Source of the DNA: Patescibacteria group bacterium UBA2772
GTDB lineage: Bacteria > Patescibacteriota > Minisyncoccia > Moranbacterales > DUUL01
Reading direction: 5' to 3'
Assembly: GCA_002352545.1 (NCBI GenBank)
Contig: DEIO01000015.1
Coordinates: forward strand, 128,015 to 192,014
Length of the DNA: 64,000 bases
The notes under the pieces are model-generated. The model saw nothing but the letters and a program-made list of their open reading frames with translations, had not been told where the DNA came from and searched no databases. This document shows, piece by piece, positions 18,329 through 27,365 of this stretch; position 1 is the first letter of the stretch; every line of letters begins with the position of its first letter. The position numbers and the translations under genes were made by a program.

Positions 18329-19720
18329 ATGGGAAAAATAGAAAAGCAAGAGAACAAACAAAGTAAATCAACTTCGCTTCACCGTGATCGTTTACGAATG
18401 CCACCGCATAATTCGGAGGCAGAGGAATCAGTTATAGGCTCAATTATGTTGGATAAAAATGCAATTGTTAAAATTGCGGATATTTTAGTCCCTACTGATT
18501 TTTATAATGAAAAAAATCAATTAATTTTTGAGGTTATTCATGAATTGTATAATGAACAATCTCCTCTTGATGTTTTGAATATTTCTTCAAGACTTAAAGA
18601 AAAAAGTCTACTCAAGACAATAGGTGGCAGGACATACCTAACAGAACTTATAGATGGTGTCCCTAGCGCTTCAAATATAGTTTCTTATGCAAATCTTGTA
18701 AAAAATAAAGCTTCTCTAAGGAGACTAATTTCAGTAGCTGCAGATATTGTTGAAATGGGGTATGAAGAGTCTCGTCCAATTGATGAAATCATGGACAATG
18801 CCCAGCAAAAATTATTTGCAATTTCTCAAAATTCATCAAAGCAAGAATTTTCAAACATCAGCTCTCTTCTGGAGAATGCTTTTGTGAGAATTGATGATAT
18901 GCATAAGAATAAAGATAAGTTTCGTGGAGTTGAAACTGGAATGGGTGATCTAGACAATTTGTTGTCAGGACTTCAGAAATCAGATCTTATTATTTTAGCT
19001 GCTAGACCTGCAATAGGAAAAACTTCTTTTGCTCTTCAAATTGCAAGACATGCAGCTGTTAAAACAAATGTGTCAGTTGGTGTTTTCTCTTTGGAGATGT
19101 CATCTGATCAATTAGTTGATAGAATGCTAAGTGCTGAAGCAAAGGTTAATCTTTGGGCTCTAAGAACTGGAAACCTAGATGAAGAGGATGATGATTTTCA
19201 AAAAATAGGTGAAGCCATGGGGGTTTTGTCTGAGGCAAAAATTCATATAGATGATAGTGCTACTGCTAATATCATGGAAATGAGAACTATGGCGAGGCGA
19301 CTGCAATCTGAGCATGGATTGGATTTGCTAGTGATAGATTATTTGCAACTTATGGAAGGGCGTGGGAAATCTGATTCAAGAGTGAATGAGATATCTGAGA
19401 TTTCAAGGGGCTTGAAAAATCTTGCTAAAGAGCTGAATATTCCTATCCTTGCACTTTCTCAGTTATCACGTGCAGTAGAGTCAAGAAGTCCTCAAATTCC
19501 TAAACTTTCTGATCTTAGAGAATCAGGTTCAATTGAGCAGGATGCTGATATAGTTTTGTTTTTATATAGAGAGGATAGGGAGAATCCAGATACGGAGAAT
19601 AAAAATATTATCGAAGTACATGTTGCCAAACATAGAAATGGTCCAACTGGTCAAGTTAGTTTATATTTCAATGAGACTTCAACTTCGTTCCATGCTCTTG
19701 ATAAGTATCATGAGCGATAA
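18329..19720 (+). CDS. dnaB: Replicative DNA helicase DnaB
   Basis: DnaB is the hexameric 5'-3' fork helicase. The N-terminal primase-interacting domain starts at PPHNSEAEESVIGSIMLD. The RecA-like core has Walker A AARPAIGKTSFAL, Walker B LDLLVIDYLQLM and the H4 region DLRESGSIEQDADIV. At 463 residues it is normal and intein-free. It sits between ruvC and recR. Confidence 0.96.
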   Translation: MGKIEKQENKQSKSTSLHRDRLRMPPHNSEAEESVIGSIMLDKNAIVKIADILVPTDFYNEKNQLIFEVIHELYNEQSPLDVLNISSRLKEKSLLKTIGGRTYLTELIDGVPSASNIVSYANLVKNKASLRRLISVAADIVEMGYEESRPIDEIMDNAQQKLFAISQNSSKQEFSNISSLLENAFVRIDDMHKNKDKFRGVETGMGDLDNLLSGLQKSDLIILAARPAIGKTSFALQIARHAAVKTNVSVGVFSLEMSSDQLVDRMLSAEAKVNLWALRTGNLDEEDDDFQKIGEAMGVLSEAKIHIDDSATANIMEMRTMARRLQSEHGLDLLVIDYLQLMEGRGKSDSRVNEISEISRGLKNLAKELNIPILALSQLSRAVESRSPQIPKLSDLRESGSIEQDADIVLFLYREDRENPDTENKNIIEVHVAKHRNGPTGQVSLYFNETSTSFHALDKYHER

Positions 19721-19761
19721 GATGTTATAAGTATTTTGTTAATTAGGATAAAATAAAAACT

Positions 19762-20358
19762 GTGTTTCCAAAAACATTTCAAATACTGATAGATCATTTT
19801 TCAACGTTGCCTTCAGTCGGACCAAAGATGGCTGAAAGGTTGGTTTTGTATTTATTTAAGCAAAATCCAGAAGAAATTAAAAAATTTGCTAAAGATTTAC
19901 ATAAATTTGCTACAAATGTACATTATTGCAAGGAATGTTATAATATATCAGAAGAAGAAGGGCAATGTAGTATATGCAAAAATAAGAGAAGAGATAAATC
20001 TACAATTTGTGTTGTCGAAGAACCATTGGATGTGATTGCATTCGAAAAGACCAGACATTATTTGGGAAGTTACCACGTTTTAGGTGGAAATTTGAGTGTA
20101 ATGAGTCAAGATGAAATAAAGAAATTGAAAATAAATGAACTTGTTAGTAGAGTTGAAAGGGGGAATATCAAAGAAGTTATAATTGCAACCAACCCCACGA
20201 CTGATGGAGAGACGACTTCATTATATTTAGGGAGGATTCTAAGACCTTTCAAGATTAAGGTTACAAGAATTGCAAGAGGGCTTCCTACAGGAGGTGATAT
20301 TGAATATGCTGATGAGATGACGCTTTTAGGAGCATTAGATGGTAGAAAAGAAATATAA
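19762..20358 (+). CDS. recR: Recombination mediator RecR
   Basis: RecR with RecF/RecO loads RecA at gaps. The 198-residue protein has the N-terminal HhH (LPSVGPKMAERLV), a zinc finger with four cysteines (YCKECYNI...CSICKNK), a TOPRIM domain (CVVEEPLDVIAFE) and the GLPTGGDIEYADEMTL tail. The start codon is GTG at 19762, chosen because it matches the family N-terminus. Confidence 0.95.
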   Translation: MFPKTFQILIDHFSTLPSVGPKMAERLVLYLFKQNPEEIKKFAKDLHKFATNVHYCKECYNISEEEGQCSICKNKRRDKSTICVVEEPLDVIAFEKTRHYLGSYHVLGGNLSVMSQDEIKKLKINELVSRVERGNIKEVIIATNPTTDGETTSLYLGRILRPFKIKVTRIARGLPTGGDIEYADEMTLLGALDGRKEI

Positions 20359-20395
20359 TTTTCTTATATTTCTTATAAAAATTAAATATAAAGTA

Positions 20396-21067
20396 ATGAA
20401 TAAAAAAATCGTGTTTTCGTTTGCTATTGTGCTTTTTTCTTTGTCTTTAGTGGCATGTAATAAGAAGAGCGACACTAATATTAATGGTGACATGAAAGAT
20501 GCTACTCAAAAAAATGCAGATATAAAAAATGTTGAAATCAAAGATGGTGAAACGAGCGCTAATTTGAAGGATGAAAAGAGTAAACTTGCTAGTATGATGG
20601 AAAGAGGAGAGAAGATAAAATGTGAGTATCTTGTACAAAACGAAGGTGAAGAAGTGAAATCAACTGTCTATATTGATGGCGAAAAGTTTAGAACTGAAGT
20701 TAATATGAAAGGATTGGAGGCTGTGGGAATTTTTGATGGAGAGGCCTATTATAACTGGACCAAAGGAGAGGTCTCGCAAGGTTCAAAAATGACAAAAAGG
20801 TGTATGGAAGAAACAGAAGCTATGATGGGTGATGACATGGACGAAGAGATGGACAATATGTCTTTTGAAAACATTGACGATATCGTAGAGCAAGAAGCTG
20901 ACTTGAAAATGAATTGTGTGAAGATAAATAAAATAGACTTCGATCTTCCTTCAGATATAAAGTTTGTTGATACTTGTGAGATGATGAAGAGCATGAAAGG
21001 AGAGATGAATAACATGGAAGATATGCAAAAACAAATGGAACAGATGCAGGAAAAAATGGAGAGGTAG
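20396..21067 (+). CDS. Hypothetical lipoprotein, Met/Glu-rich
   Basis: The start is placed at MNKKIVFSFAIVLFSLSLVAC, a signal peptide ending in a lipobox with Cys21; the 19 upstream in-frame residues are not signal-like. The 223-residue mature protein is acidic, with a central domain (KCEYLVQNEGEEVKSTVYID, GEAYYNWTKG) resembling small extracytoplasmic domains. The C-terminus is very rich in Met and Glu and probably helical. Function is unknown. An intrinsic terminator follows. Confidence 0.75.
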   Translation: MNKKIVFSFAIVLFSLSLVACNKKSDTNINGDMKDATQKNADIKNVEIKDGETSANLKDEKSKLASMMERGEKIKCEYLVQNEGEEVKSTVYIDGEKFRTEVNMKGLEAVGIFDGEAYYNWTKGEVSQGSKMTKRCMEETEAMMGDDMDEEMDNMSFENIDDIVEQEADLKMNCVKINKIDFDLPSDIKFVDTCEMMKSMKGEMNNMEDMQKQMEQMQEKMER

Positions 21068-21095
21068 ATTTTTTAGGCAAGTTTCAGATGATTAT

Positions 21096-21126
21096 AAAAA
21101 CACCAGCAATAGTTGGTGTTTTTTCT
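21096..21126 (+). terminator. Terminator before the CRISPR-Cas locus
   Basis: AAAAACACCA pairs with TGGTGTTTTT around GCAATAGT and runs into a T tract. A close relative of this hairpin (AAAACACCAG) lies on the other side of the CRISPR locus at 29487-29512. Confidence 0.85.
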
Positions 21127-21260
21127 TTTTTAGACATGAGGCGTGGCAATATGCTAATATAAAATTATAACCAATACAAATAGGGGCATCTATAGAGACC
21201 TCTATAGATGTCTCTATGTTGTAAAACTAGGATAATCAAGATAACTAAGAAGATAAGCAG
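21126..21260 (+). repeat. CRISPR-Cas flanking segment, upstream copy
   Basis: This segment is related to 29336-29439 on the far side of the array. The central 58 bases (21173-21230) match 50 of 58 without gaps, and promoter-side bases 21126-21151 match 20 of 26. It contains a perfect 11-bp hairpin, CATCTATAGAG / CTCTATAGATG, at 21187-21210 with a 2-base loop. Confidence 0.8.
21131..21160 (+). promoter_or_regulatory. Promoter of the cas operon
   Basis: TAGACA (21131-21136), an 18-base spacer and the extended -10 TGCTAATAT (box at 21155-21160) lie 179 bases before cas12a. The predicted transcript would begin with the palindromic segment at 21173-21230. Confidence 0.6.
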
Positions 21261-21345
21261 TGAACTTAATAAGGAATGCGAGTGTGAGTCTTTGATTGAT
21301 ATTTTGGAGGAGTTTTTAATAAATAAAAGTTTACAAAAATGGTAA
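21208..21345 (+). CDS. Putative 45-residue leader ORF overlapping cas12a
   Basis: An ATG inside the 3' arm of the palindrome opens a 45-codon frame. It reads MSLCCKTRIIKITKKISSEL near its start and ESLIDILEEFLINKS near its end. Its TAA at 21343-21345 overlaps the cas12a ATG by 7 bases. A GGAGGAG (about 21305-21311) lies inside it, upstream of cas12a. The C-terminal half has a plausible amphipathic helix with two Cys. It could be a translationally coupled leader peptide, a small Cas-associated protein or a remnant. Expression is unproven. Confidence 0.35.
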   Translation: MSLCCKTRIIKITKKISSELNKECECESLIDILEEFLINKSLQKW

Positions 21346-24300
21346 ATAAACAAAATGAAAGGGGGGATTTTGATGATCTTACTAACTTATATGAAATTAG
21401 TAAGACCTTGCGGTTTGAACTTGTTCCAGTTGGAGAAACAGATAGAATGTTAAAAGAAGAGAATGTTTTTAAAGTTGATGAAAACATTAAAAGGAAATAT
21501 CAACAAACAAAACTGTTTTTTGATAGAATCCATAGAGAATTTGCAAAAGAAGCATTATCTGTAGAGGGAATATTGTCTGAGCTGGAAGAGTATTTAGCTA
21601 TTTTTATAGAATGGAGAAAGGATAAAAAGATTCACGAAAAGACTCTAAATCAAAAGGAAAAGGAATTACGAAAACAAGTAGTTTCTGCTTTTAATGCCAT
21701 GGCGAATAAATGGATTGAGAGATATGGTGATGTGAATTTAAAAAAGAAAAATGTGGAATTTCTTTTTGAGGAAGGAATTTTTAGAGTTTTGAAAGAGAGA
21801 TATGGAGAAGAGGATGGTTCTACTATTACTGCTTCGGATACAGGTGAGGTATTTTCCATCTTCGATAGTTGGAAAGGTTTTACGGGATATTTCGCTAAGT
21901 TCTTTGAGACAAGGAAGAATTTTTATAAAGATGATGGAACTGCGACTGCAATTGCCACTAGGATTGTGGATGAAAATTTGAGAAGGTTTTGTGATAATTT
22001 GATAGTTGCTCAGAGACTAACAGAAAATATTGATTTTTCTGAAGTCGAGAATAATTTTCAGATAAAAATAAAAGAAGTATTGTTTATGGAATTTTATAAT
22101 AAATGTTTGCTTCAGGATGATATTGATTTCTATAATAAAGTGATTGGTGGAGAAACTCTCAAAACAGGCGAGAAGCTGAAAGGAATAAATGAACTGGTCA
22201 ATCTTCATCGGCATAAAACTGGTGAAAAATTACCATTTTTAAAAACATTGGATAAGCAGATTCTGGGAAGAAAGGAGCAGTTTCTTGATGAAATTGAAAG
22301 TGAAGAAGAACTTCTTGAGAAATTGAAAGATTTTCAAAATGTTGCTACTAAAAAAATTAAAGTTATAAAGAGTTTGTTTGGAGATTTTGTTGAAAATAAT
22401 GAAAATTATGATTTAGAGAAGATTTATATCTCAAAAAAAGCTTTTAACACTATATCTCGAAAATGGACAGGAGAAACTGAACAGTTTGAGAAATTGCTCT
22501 TTGAATCAATGAAAAGTGATAAACCTGCTGGTTTGAAATACGACAAAAAAGAGAATAATTATAAGTTTCCTGACTTTATTGCAGTTTCGTATATTAAGGA
22601 CGCATTAGAAAATTTTTCTGGTGAACAAAAGTTCTGGAAAGATAGATATTACATAGAGTTAGAACTTGATAATCAGGTTGTTTGGAAGCAATTTTTGGAT
22701 ATTTTTTATTGGGAGTTCTCTTCTTTATTTAAAAGGAGTTTTGTGAACAAGGAAACAGGTGAGATTAGTGAAGTTGGTTGTGATATTTTTGAAAAAAAAT
22801 TCATAAATTTGATTGATGATTTTGAATATAATCAGAAATCAAAGATTTTAATCAAAGATTTTGCAGATTCTGTTTTGTCCGTTTATCAAATGGCAAATTA
22901 TTTTTCATTGGAGAAAAAGCGAAAATGGAGTACTGAGTTTGAAACAGATTCTAAATTCTATGATGATTCAGAAATTGGGTTTAGAAATTGTTTTTATGAA
23001 GATGTATTTGAAGGAATTGTGCAAGTTTATAATAAATTACGTAATTATCTTACAAAAAAACCTTTCAGTGAAGAGAAATGGAAATTGAATTTTGAAAATC
23101 CAACACTTGCAGCTGGATGGGACAAGAACAAAGAAAAAGACAATTCAACTGTGATTTTGAGAAAGGATGAGAAATATTTTTTGGCAATAATGAAAAAAGG
23201 GAATAATGTAATTTTTGATGACAGAAATAAAGCGTTATTTTCTCAGAATTTGGAACATGGTAAATATGAAAAGGTTGTGTATAAGTTTGCTAAAGATGTG
23301 ACTTTAGGTATCCCAAAATCAACAACACAAACAAAGAGTGTTATTGCTCATTTTAAAAATTCTGATGAAGATTATCAAATAACAAATGGATCTGCAGTCG
23401 GCGATTTTTTGGAGCCGTTGGTTGTCACAAAAAGAATTTTTGAATTAAATAATAAAATTTACTCGAAAAACAATCTTGGAAAGGTTTTATATAGAAGTGA
23501 AGTGTCTAAAGATAAGCAGAAAGAATATATTAAATTGTTTCAGAAAAAGTATCTAGTTCTAGGAGGGAATAAAAATTTGTATAGAGATGCAGTAAAAGAG
23601 TGGATAGATTTCTGTAAGTCATTCATAAAAGTATATCCAAGTTATAAATATTTTGATTTTTCTTTATTAAAGGAAGCTGTAGAATATAATTCAGTAGATG
23701 AATTTTATAAAGAGTTGAATTCTTATGGATATGCAATATCTTTTCAAGATATATCTTGTGATTATATTGAAGAAAAAAACAAGAATGGGGAATTGTATCT
23801 TTTTCAAATTAAAAATAAAGACTGGAACAAAGGTTCAACTGGGATGAAAAATTTGCACACTCTTTATTTTGAATCTCTTTTTTCTGAGGAAAATATAAAA
23901 AATAATTTTGTAACAAAATTAAATGGAGGTGCTGAAATATTCTATCGACCAAAGACTTCCAAAGAGAAACTTGGAAGGAAAAAAATAGTGAGAAATGGAC
24001 AAGAAGTGTTTGTTGTCAATCACAAAAGGTATAGTGAAGATAAAATATTTTTCCATTGCTCAATTGCCTTAAATAGAGGAAAAGGTAAACTTCTTAAATT
24101 TAACGCCAGAATCAATGATTTGCTTGCGAATAACCCAGATATCAATGTTATTGGTGTTGATCGAGGAGAAAAGCATTTAGCATATTATTCTATTATAGAT
24201 CAAAAATGCAAAATTCTTGATAGTGGAACATTGAATGAAGTCGGAGCGAAGGTTGATTATCATGAGAAGTTAAGTAATAGAGCGAAAAAGCGCGAAGATG

Positions 24301-25334
24301 GTCGCAGGGATTGGGGGTGGGGGCAGATTGAGGATATAAAAAACTTGAAAAAGGGCTATGTTTCGCAAGTTGTGCATAAGTTAGCAGAATTGATTATTAA
24401 GTATAATGCAATCTTGGTATTTGAAGATTTAAATATGAGATTCAAACAGATTAGAGGTGGAATTGAGAAAAGTATTTATCAGCAGTTAGAAAAAGCATTG
24501 ATTGATAAACTAAATTTTTTAGTAAAGAAGGGAGAAAAAGATTCTAAATCTGCTGGTCATCTATTAAAAGCCTATCAATTAGCAGCACCATTTGAAACTT
24601 TTGATAAAATGGGGAAGCAGACAGGTGTTATATTCTATACACAAGCTTCATATACTTCCAAGATTGATCCAATTACTGGTTGGCGACCTAATTTATATCT
24701 GAAGCATTCAAATGCGAATGATTCACAGAAAAAAATTGCTAAGTTTAGTAGAATAGAATTTATAAACGACAGGTTTGAGTTTGAATATGACTTAAAAAAG
24801 TTCATAGAAATGAAAGAAGTTCCAGAAAATACTAAATGGACACTCTGTTCTTGTGTTCAGAGATATCGCTGGAACAGGAAATTGAACGCTAATAAAGGTG
24901 GGTATGATAGCTACAATGATTTAACCAAGAACTTTAAGGCGTTATTCGAGTCTGTTGGGATTGATATCAAGAAAAACATCAAGGAGCAAATTGTGAAAAT
25001 GGAAATAAAAGGAAACGAGAAATTTTTTAAAAGTTTTATTTTTTATTGGCAGTTATTGTGTCAGATCAGAAACACGGATGAATTAAAAAAAGGAGATGAC
25101 AATGATTTTATTTTGTCACCAGTAGAACCATTTTTTGATAGTAGGAAGAAGAATGGTGATGATTTACCAAAAAACGGTGATGATAATGGAGCTTATAATA
25201 TTGCAAGAAAAGGAGTAATCGTTTTGAATAAAATTTCTGAATTTTCAAAGCAAAACGGAAATTGTGAGAAATGTGGCTGGAAGGAATTATATGTTTCTGC
25301 GAAAGACTGGGATGATTTTGTACAAGCTAAATAA
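21339..25334 (+). CDS. cas12a: Type V-A CRISPR effector Cas12a
   Basis: Cas12a processes its own pre-crRNA and cuts DNA with one RuvC domain. The 1331-residue protein opens with the family motif SKTLRFELVPVGET. RuvC-I is INVIGVDRGEKHLAYYSII (Asp941), the bridge-helix region is DWGWGQIEDIKNLKKGYVSQ, RuvC-II is ILVFEDLNMRFK (Glu1029), and RuvC-III is NGDDNGAYNIARKG (Asp1281). The Nuc domain lies between II and III. All three catalytic residues are present, so nuclease activity is expected. The C-terminus keeps the typical DWDDFVQ ending. It is followed 12 bases later by cas4 and is not frameshifted. Confidence 0.98.
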   Translation: MVNKQNERGDFDDLTNLYEISKTLRFELVPVGETDRMLKEENVFKVDENIKRKYQQTKLFFDRIHREFAKEALSVEGILSELEEYLAIFIEWRKDKKIHEKTLNQKEKELRKQVVSAFNAMANKWIERYGDVNLKKKNVEFLFEEGIFRVLKERYGEEDGSTITASDTGEVFSIFDSWKGFTGYFAKFFETRKNFYKDDGTATAIATRIVDENLRRFCDNLIVAQRLTENIDFSEVENNFQIKIKEVLFMEFYNKCLLQDDIDFYNKVIGGETLKTGEKLKGINELVNLHRHKTGEKLPFLKTLDKQILGRKEQFLDEIESEEELLEKLKDFQNVATKKIKVIKSLFGDFVENNENYDLEKIYISKKAFNTISRKWTGETEQFEKLLFESMKSDKPAGLKYDKKENNYKFPDFIAVSYIKDALENFSGEQKFWKDRYYIELELDNQVVWKQFLDIFYWEFSSLFKRSFVNKETGEISEVGCDIFEKKFINLIDDFEYNQKSKILIKDFADSVLSVYQMANYFSLEKKRKWSTEFETDSKFYDDSEIGFRNCFYEDVFEGIVQVYNKLRNYLTKKPFSEEKWKLNFENPTLAAGWDKNKEKDNSTVILRKDEKYFLAIMKKGNNVIFDDRNKALFSQNLEHGKYEKVVYKFAKDVTLGIPKSTTQTKSVIAHFKNSDEDYQITNGSAVGDFLEPLVVTKRIFELNNKIYSKNNLGKVLYRSEVSKDKQKEYIKLFQKKYLVLGGNKNLYRDAVKEWIDFCKSFIKVYPSYKYFDFSLLKEAVEYNSVDEFYKELNSYGYAISFQDISCDYIEEKNKNGELYLFQIKNKDWNKGSTGMKNLHTLYFESLFSEENIKNNFVTKLNGGAEIFYRPKTSKEKLGRKKIVRNGQEVFVVNHKRYSEDKIFFHCSIALNRGKGKLLKFNARINDLLANNPDINVIGVDRGEKHLAYYSIIDQKCKILDSGTLNEVGAKVDYHEKLSNRAKKREDGRRDWGWGQIEDIKNLKKGYVSQVVHKLAELIIKYNAILVFEDLNMRFKQIRGGIEKSIYQQLEKALIDKLNFLVKKGEKDSKSAGHLLKAYQLAAPFETFDKMGKQTGVIFYTQASYTSKIDPITGWRPNLYLKHSNANDSQKKIAKFSRIEFINDRFEFEYDLKKFIEMKEVPENTKWTLCSCVQRYRWNRKLNANKGGYDSYNDLTKNFKALFESVGIDIKKNIKEQIVKMEIKGNEKFFKSFIFYWQLLCQIRNTDELKKGDDNDFILSPVEPFFDSRKKNGDDLPKNGDDNGAYNIARKGVIVLNKISEFSKQNGNCEKCGWKELYVSAKDWDDFVQAK

Positions 25335-25346
25335 AAAGCAAAGAAA

Positions 25347-25910
25347 ATGTATTATGACGCAATTATAATATCCAATTTAAATGATTTTGTTTTTTGTCCA
25401 AAGTCGATATATTTTCATGGGATTTATCATAAATTCAATCAAAAAATGTATCATAGAGCTCCTCAAACGAGGGGTTCTATTGGACATGAAAATATTGATA
25501 AGAGACAATATTCTTCAGCAAAGAGATACATTCAGAATATGGAAGTATATAATGAGAAGTATAATATTCTTGGAAAGATTGATGTATATGACAGGAAGCA
25601 AAAGTCTTTAATTGAAAGAAAATATAGATTGAAAAAGATTTACGACGGACACCGATTTCAGTTGTATGCACAATATTTTTGTCTTTTGGAGATGGGATAT
25701 GAAGTTGAAAAGCTTTTTATTCACTCTTTGGCTGATAATAAGCGCTTTGAAATTGCATTACCCAAAGGGGAAGAACTAGAAAAATTTGAAAATTTAATTG
25801 ATGAAATGCGAAACTTCGATATTTTAAAAAATAAATTCAAACAAAATCCTGCTAAGTGTGAAAAATGCATCTATCGGGAACTTTGTGATCAAAATAATGC
25901 TATCGGCTAG
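25347..25910 (+). CDS. cas4: CRISPR adaptation nuclease Cas4
   Basis: Cas4 trims prespacers and selects the PAM end during adaptation. The 187-residue protein has the first Fe-S cysteine in NDFVFCPKSIYFHGIY, RecB-like nuclease residues in ILGKIDVYD and IERKYRLKKIYDGHRFQLYAQ, and the C-terminal cysteine cluster CEKCIYRELC. The last codons overlap the cas1 start by 14 bases. Confidence 0.93.
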   Translation: MYYDAIIISNLNDFVFCPKSIYFHGIYHKFNQKMYHRAPQTRGSIGHENIDKRQYSSAKRYIQNMEVYNEKYNILGKIDVYDRKQKSLIERKYRLKKIYDGHRFQLYAQYFCLLEMGYEVEKLFIHSLADNKRFEIALPKGEELEKFENLIDEMRNFDILKNKFKQNPAKCEKCIYRELCDQNNAIG

Positions 25911-26856
25911 AGACTTTGAAGAAAAACAGATTTTATTTGTGGATATCAAGAAGGGGGTAAATACAGAGATAAAATTTTGGAATGATAATGTTCGTTTGTT
26001 TCAAGATGGGAAGAATCAGAATCAGTTATCGTGTCATAGGGTTTTTGTGATTTTTGTGGTGGGAGACTTTAGTCTTACGAGTTATGTCATTAGGAATTGT
26101 ATCGCATATGGAATATCAATTTTCCTTTTAAAAAATAATTTTGAAACATATGCAACAATTGAATCAAGTGCTGAAGGAAATTATCTTTTGAGACAGGAGC
26201 AATATTCCAATGAACGAGAATTTGAAATGGCGAAAGCAATTGTAGAGAATAAAATTCTCAATCAGTATCTTCTATTGAAAGAGGCTGGGGCATTGTCAAA
26301 AAATGAATTTAAGCTATTAATGAAGGAGAAAACTGAGAAAATTGCGAATGCAAGAGGTGAGAAGGAACTTTTAGGAATTGAAGGGAGTGTGACAAGGAGT
26401 TTTTTTGATGGGTATTTCAAGGATATTGGTTGGTACAAGAGAATGCCTCGAGTCAAGATTGATCCATATAATGTTTTGTTGGATATTGGATATACATTTT
26501 TGTTTAATTATATTGATTCGTTGTTACGATTATATGGCTTTGATACTTATAAGGGTTTTTATCACAAGACATTTTTTCAGCGGAAATCTCTTGCTTGTGA
26601 TATTATGGAACCATTTCGATGTATTATTGATAGACAACTTTTGAAATCTGTTAATTTGAAACAAATTAACAAAGATGATTTTAAATATCAAAATGAAAGA
26701 TATGTTTTGCCTTGGAAGAATAATCGAAAATATGTGAAAATATTTCTAGACGCAATAGCAAAAAATAAAAATGAGATGTTTAGATATGTAAAAGAATATT
26801 ATCAATTTTCAATGAATGATGACAGGGAATTTCCAGTTTTCAAAATAACAAGATAA
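25897..26856 (+). CDS. cas1: CRISPR integrase Cas1
   Basis: Cas1 with Cas2 integrates new spacers at the leader end. The start is placed at MLSARDFEEKQILFVDI (25897), the usual Cas1 N-terminus, which overlaps cas4; 13 further upstream in-frame residues are unlikely. The active site is visible as Glu in LLGIEGSVTRSFFDGYF, His in KGFYHKTFFQRKSLAC, and the acidic residue in DIMEPFRCIID. The length of 319 residues is normal. Confidence 0.95.
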   Translation: MLSARDFEEKQILFVDIKKGVNTEIKFWNDNVRLFQDGKNQNQLSCHRVFVIFVVGDFSLTSYVIRNCIAYGISIFLLKNNFETYATIESSAEGNYLLRQEQYSNEREFEMAKAIVENKILNQYLLLKEAGALSKNEFKLLMKEKTEKIANARGEKELLGIEGSVTRSFFDGYFKDIGWYKRMPRVKIDPYNVLLDIGYTFLFNYIDSLLRLYGFDTYKGFYHKTFFQRKSLACDIMEPFRCIIDRQLLKSVNLKQINKDDFKYQNERYVLPWKNNRKYVKIFLDAIAKNKNEMFRYVKEYYQFSMNDDREFPVFKITR

Positions 26857-26865
26857 GTCAAAAGA

Positions 26866-27144
26866 ATGCTAATAGTAACGTATGATTTTACGAATGATAA
26901 AGTGAGGTCTCAATTTTCAAAATTTCTCAAAAGATATGGAAGAAAGATTCAGTATTCTGTTTATGAAATTCGTAATAGTCCAAGAGTGTTGCAAAATATT
27001 CTTAATGAGATAGAATTGAGGTATAAAGCAAAATTCGGAAATACAGATGGAATATTAATCTTTAGTGTTTGTGAGCGGTGTGAGAAGAAAATTGTGAGGT
27101 ATGGGCATCACGCACAGGAAGAAAGAGAAGTTGTTTTCTTTTAG
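26866..27144 (+). CDS. cas2: CRISPR adaptation protein Cas2
   Basis: Cas2 is the structural dimer that bridges two Cas1 dimers. The 92-residue protein begins MLIVTYDFTNDKVRSQFSKF with the ferredoxin-fold YD motif and continues RYGRKIQYSVYEI. It starts 9 bases after cas1 and ends 222 bases before the first repeat, so the adaptation module adjoins the array. Confidence 0.95.
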   Translation: MLIVTYDFTNDKVRSQFSKFLKRYGRKIQYSVYEIRNSPRVLQNILNEIELRYKAKFGNTDGILIFSVCERCEKKIVRYGHHAQEEREVVFF

Positions 27145-27365
27145 AAGATTTTTGCAAAAAGAACATTGAAAATAAAATAAAAAAATTACAAAAAGTAAAA
27201 ATCAAAAGGTATAAATCTCAGTGTAATGTATTAGAGAAACCAAAAAATGCAAAACCTAAGTCTTTATTTTTTAAAGACAGTGCATTTTACCTTGTTTAAG
27301 CCAAAGAGTCGTGAGCCACTTTTGTTCTCATTTGCATCTTTTTGGCTTAAATAAGCAATTTTAGC
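27145..27365 (+). promoter_or_regulatory. CRISPR leader with two large hairpins
   Basis: The leader is very AT-rich. Hairpin 1 is nested: outer AAAATGCA (27244-27251) / TGCATTTT (27281-27288) and inner GTCTTTA (27260-27266) / TAAAGAC (27272-27278). Hairpin 2 is TTTAAGCCAAA (27295-27305) / TTTGGCTTAAA (27341-27351), ending 14 bases before the first repeat. These could be integration-factor sites or structured RNA. Confidence 0.7.

Noticed and set aside
21173..21230. Palindromic segment as a tracrRNA gene
   Set aside because: I see no anti-repeat complementarity to the CRISPR repeat, and Cas12a does not need a tracrRNA.
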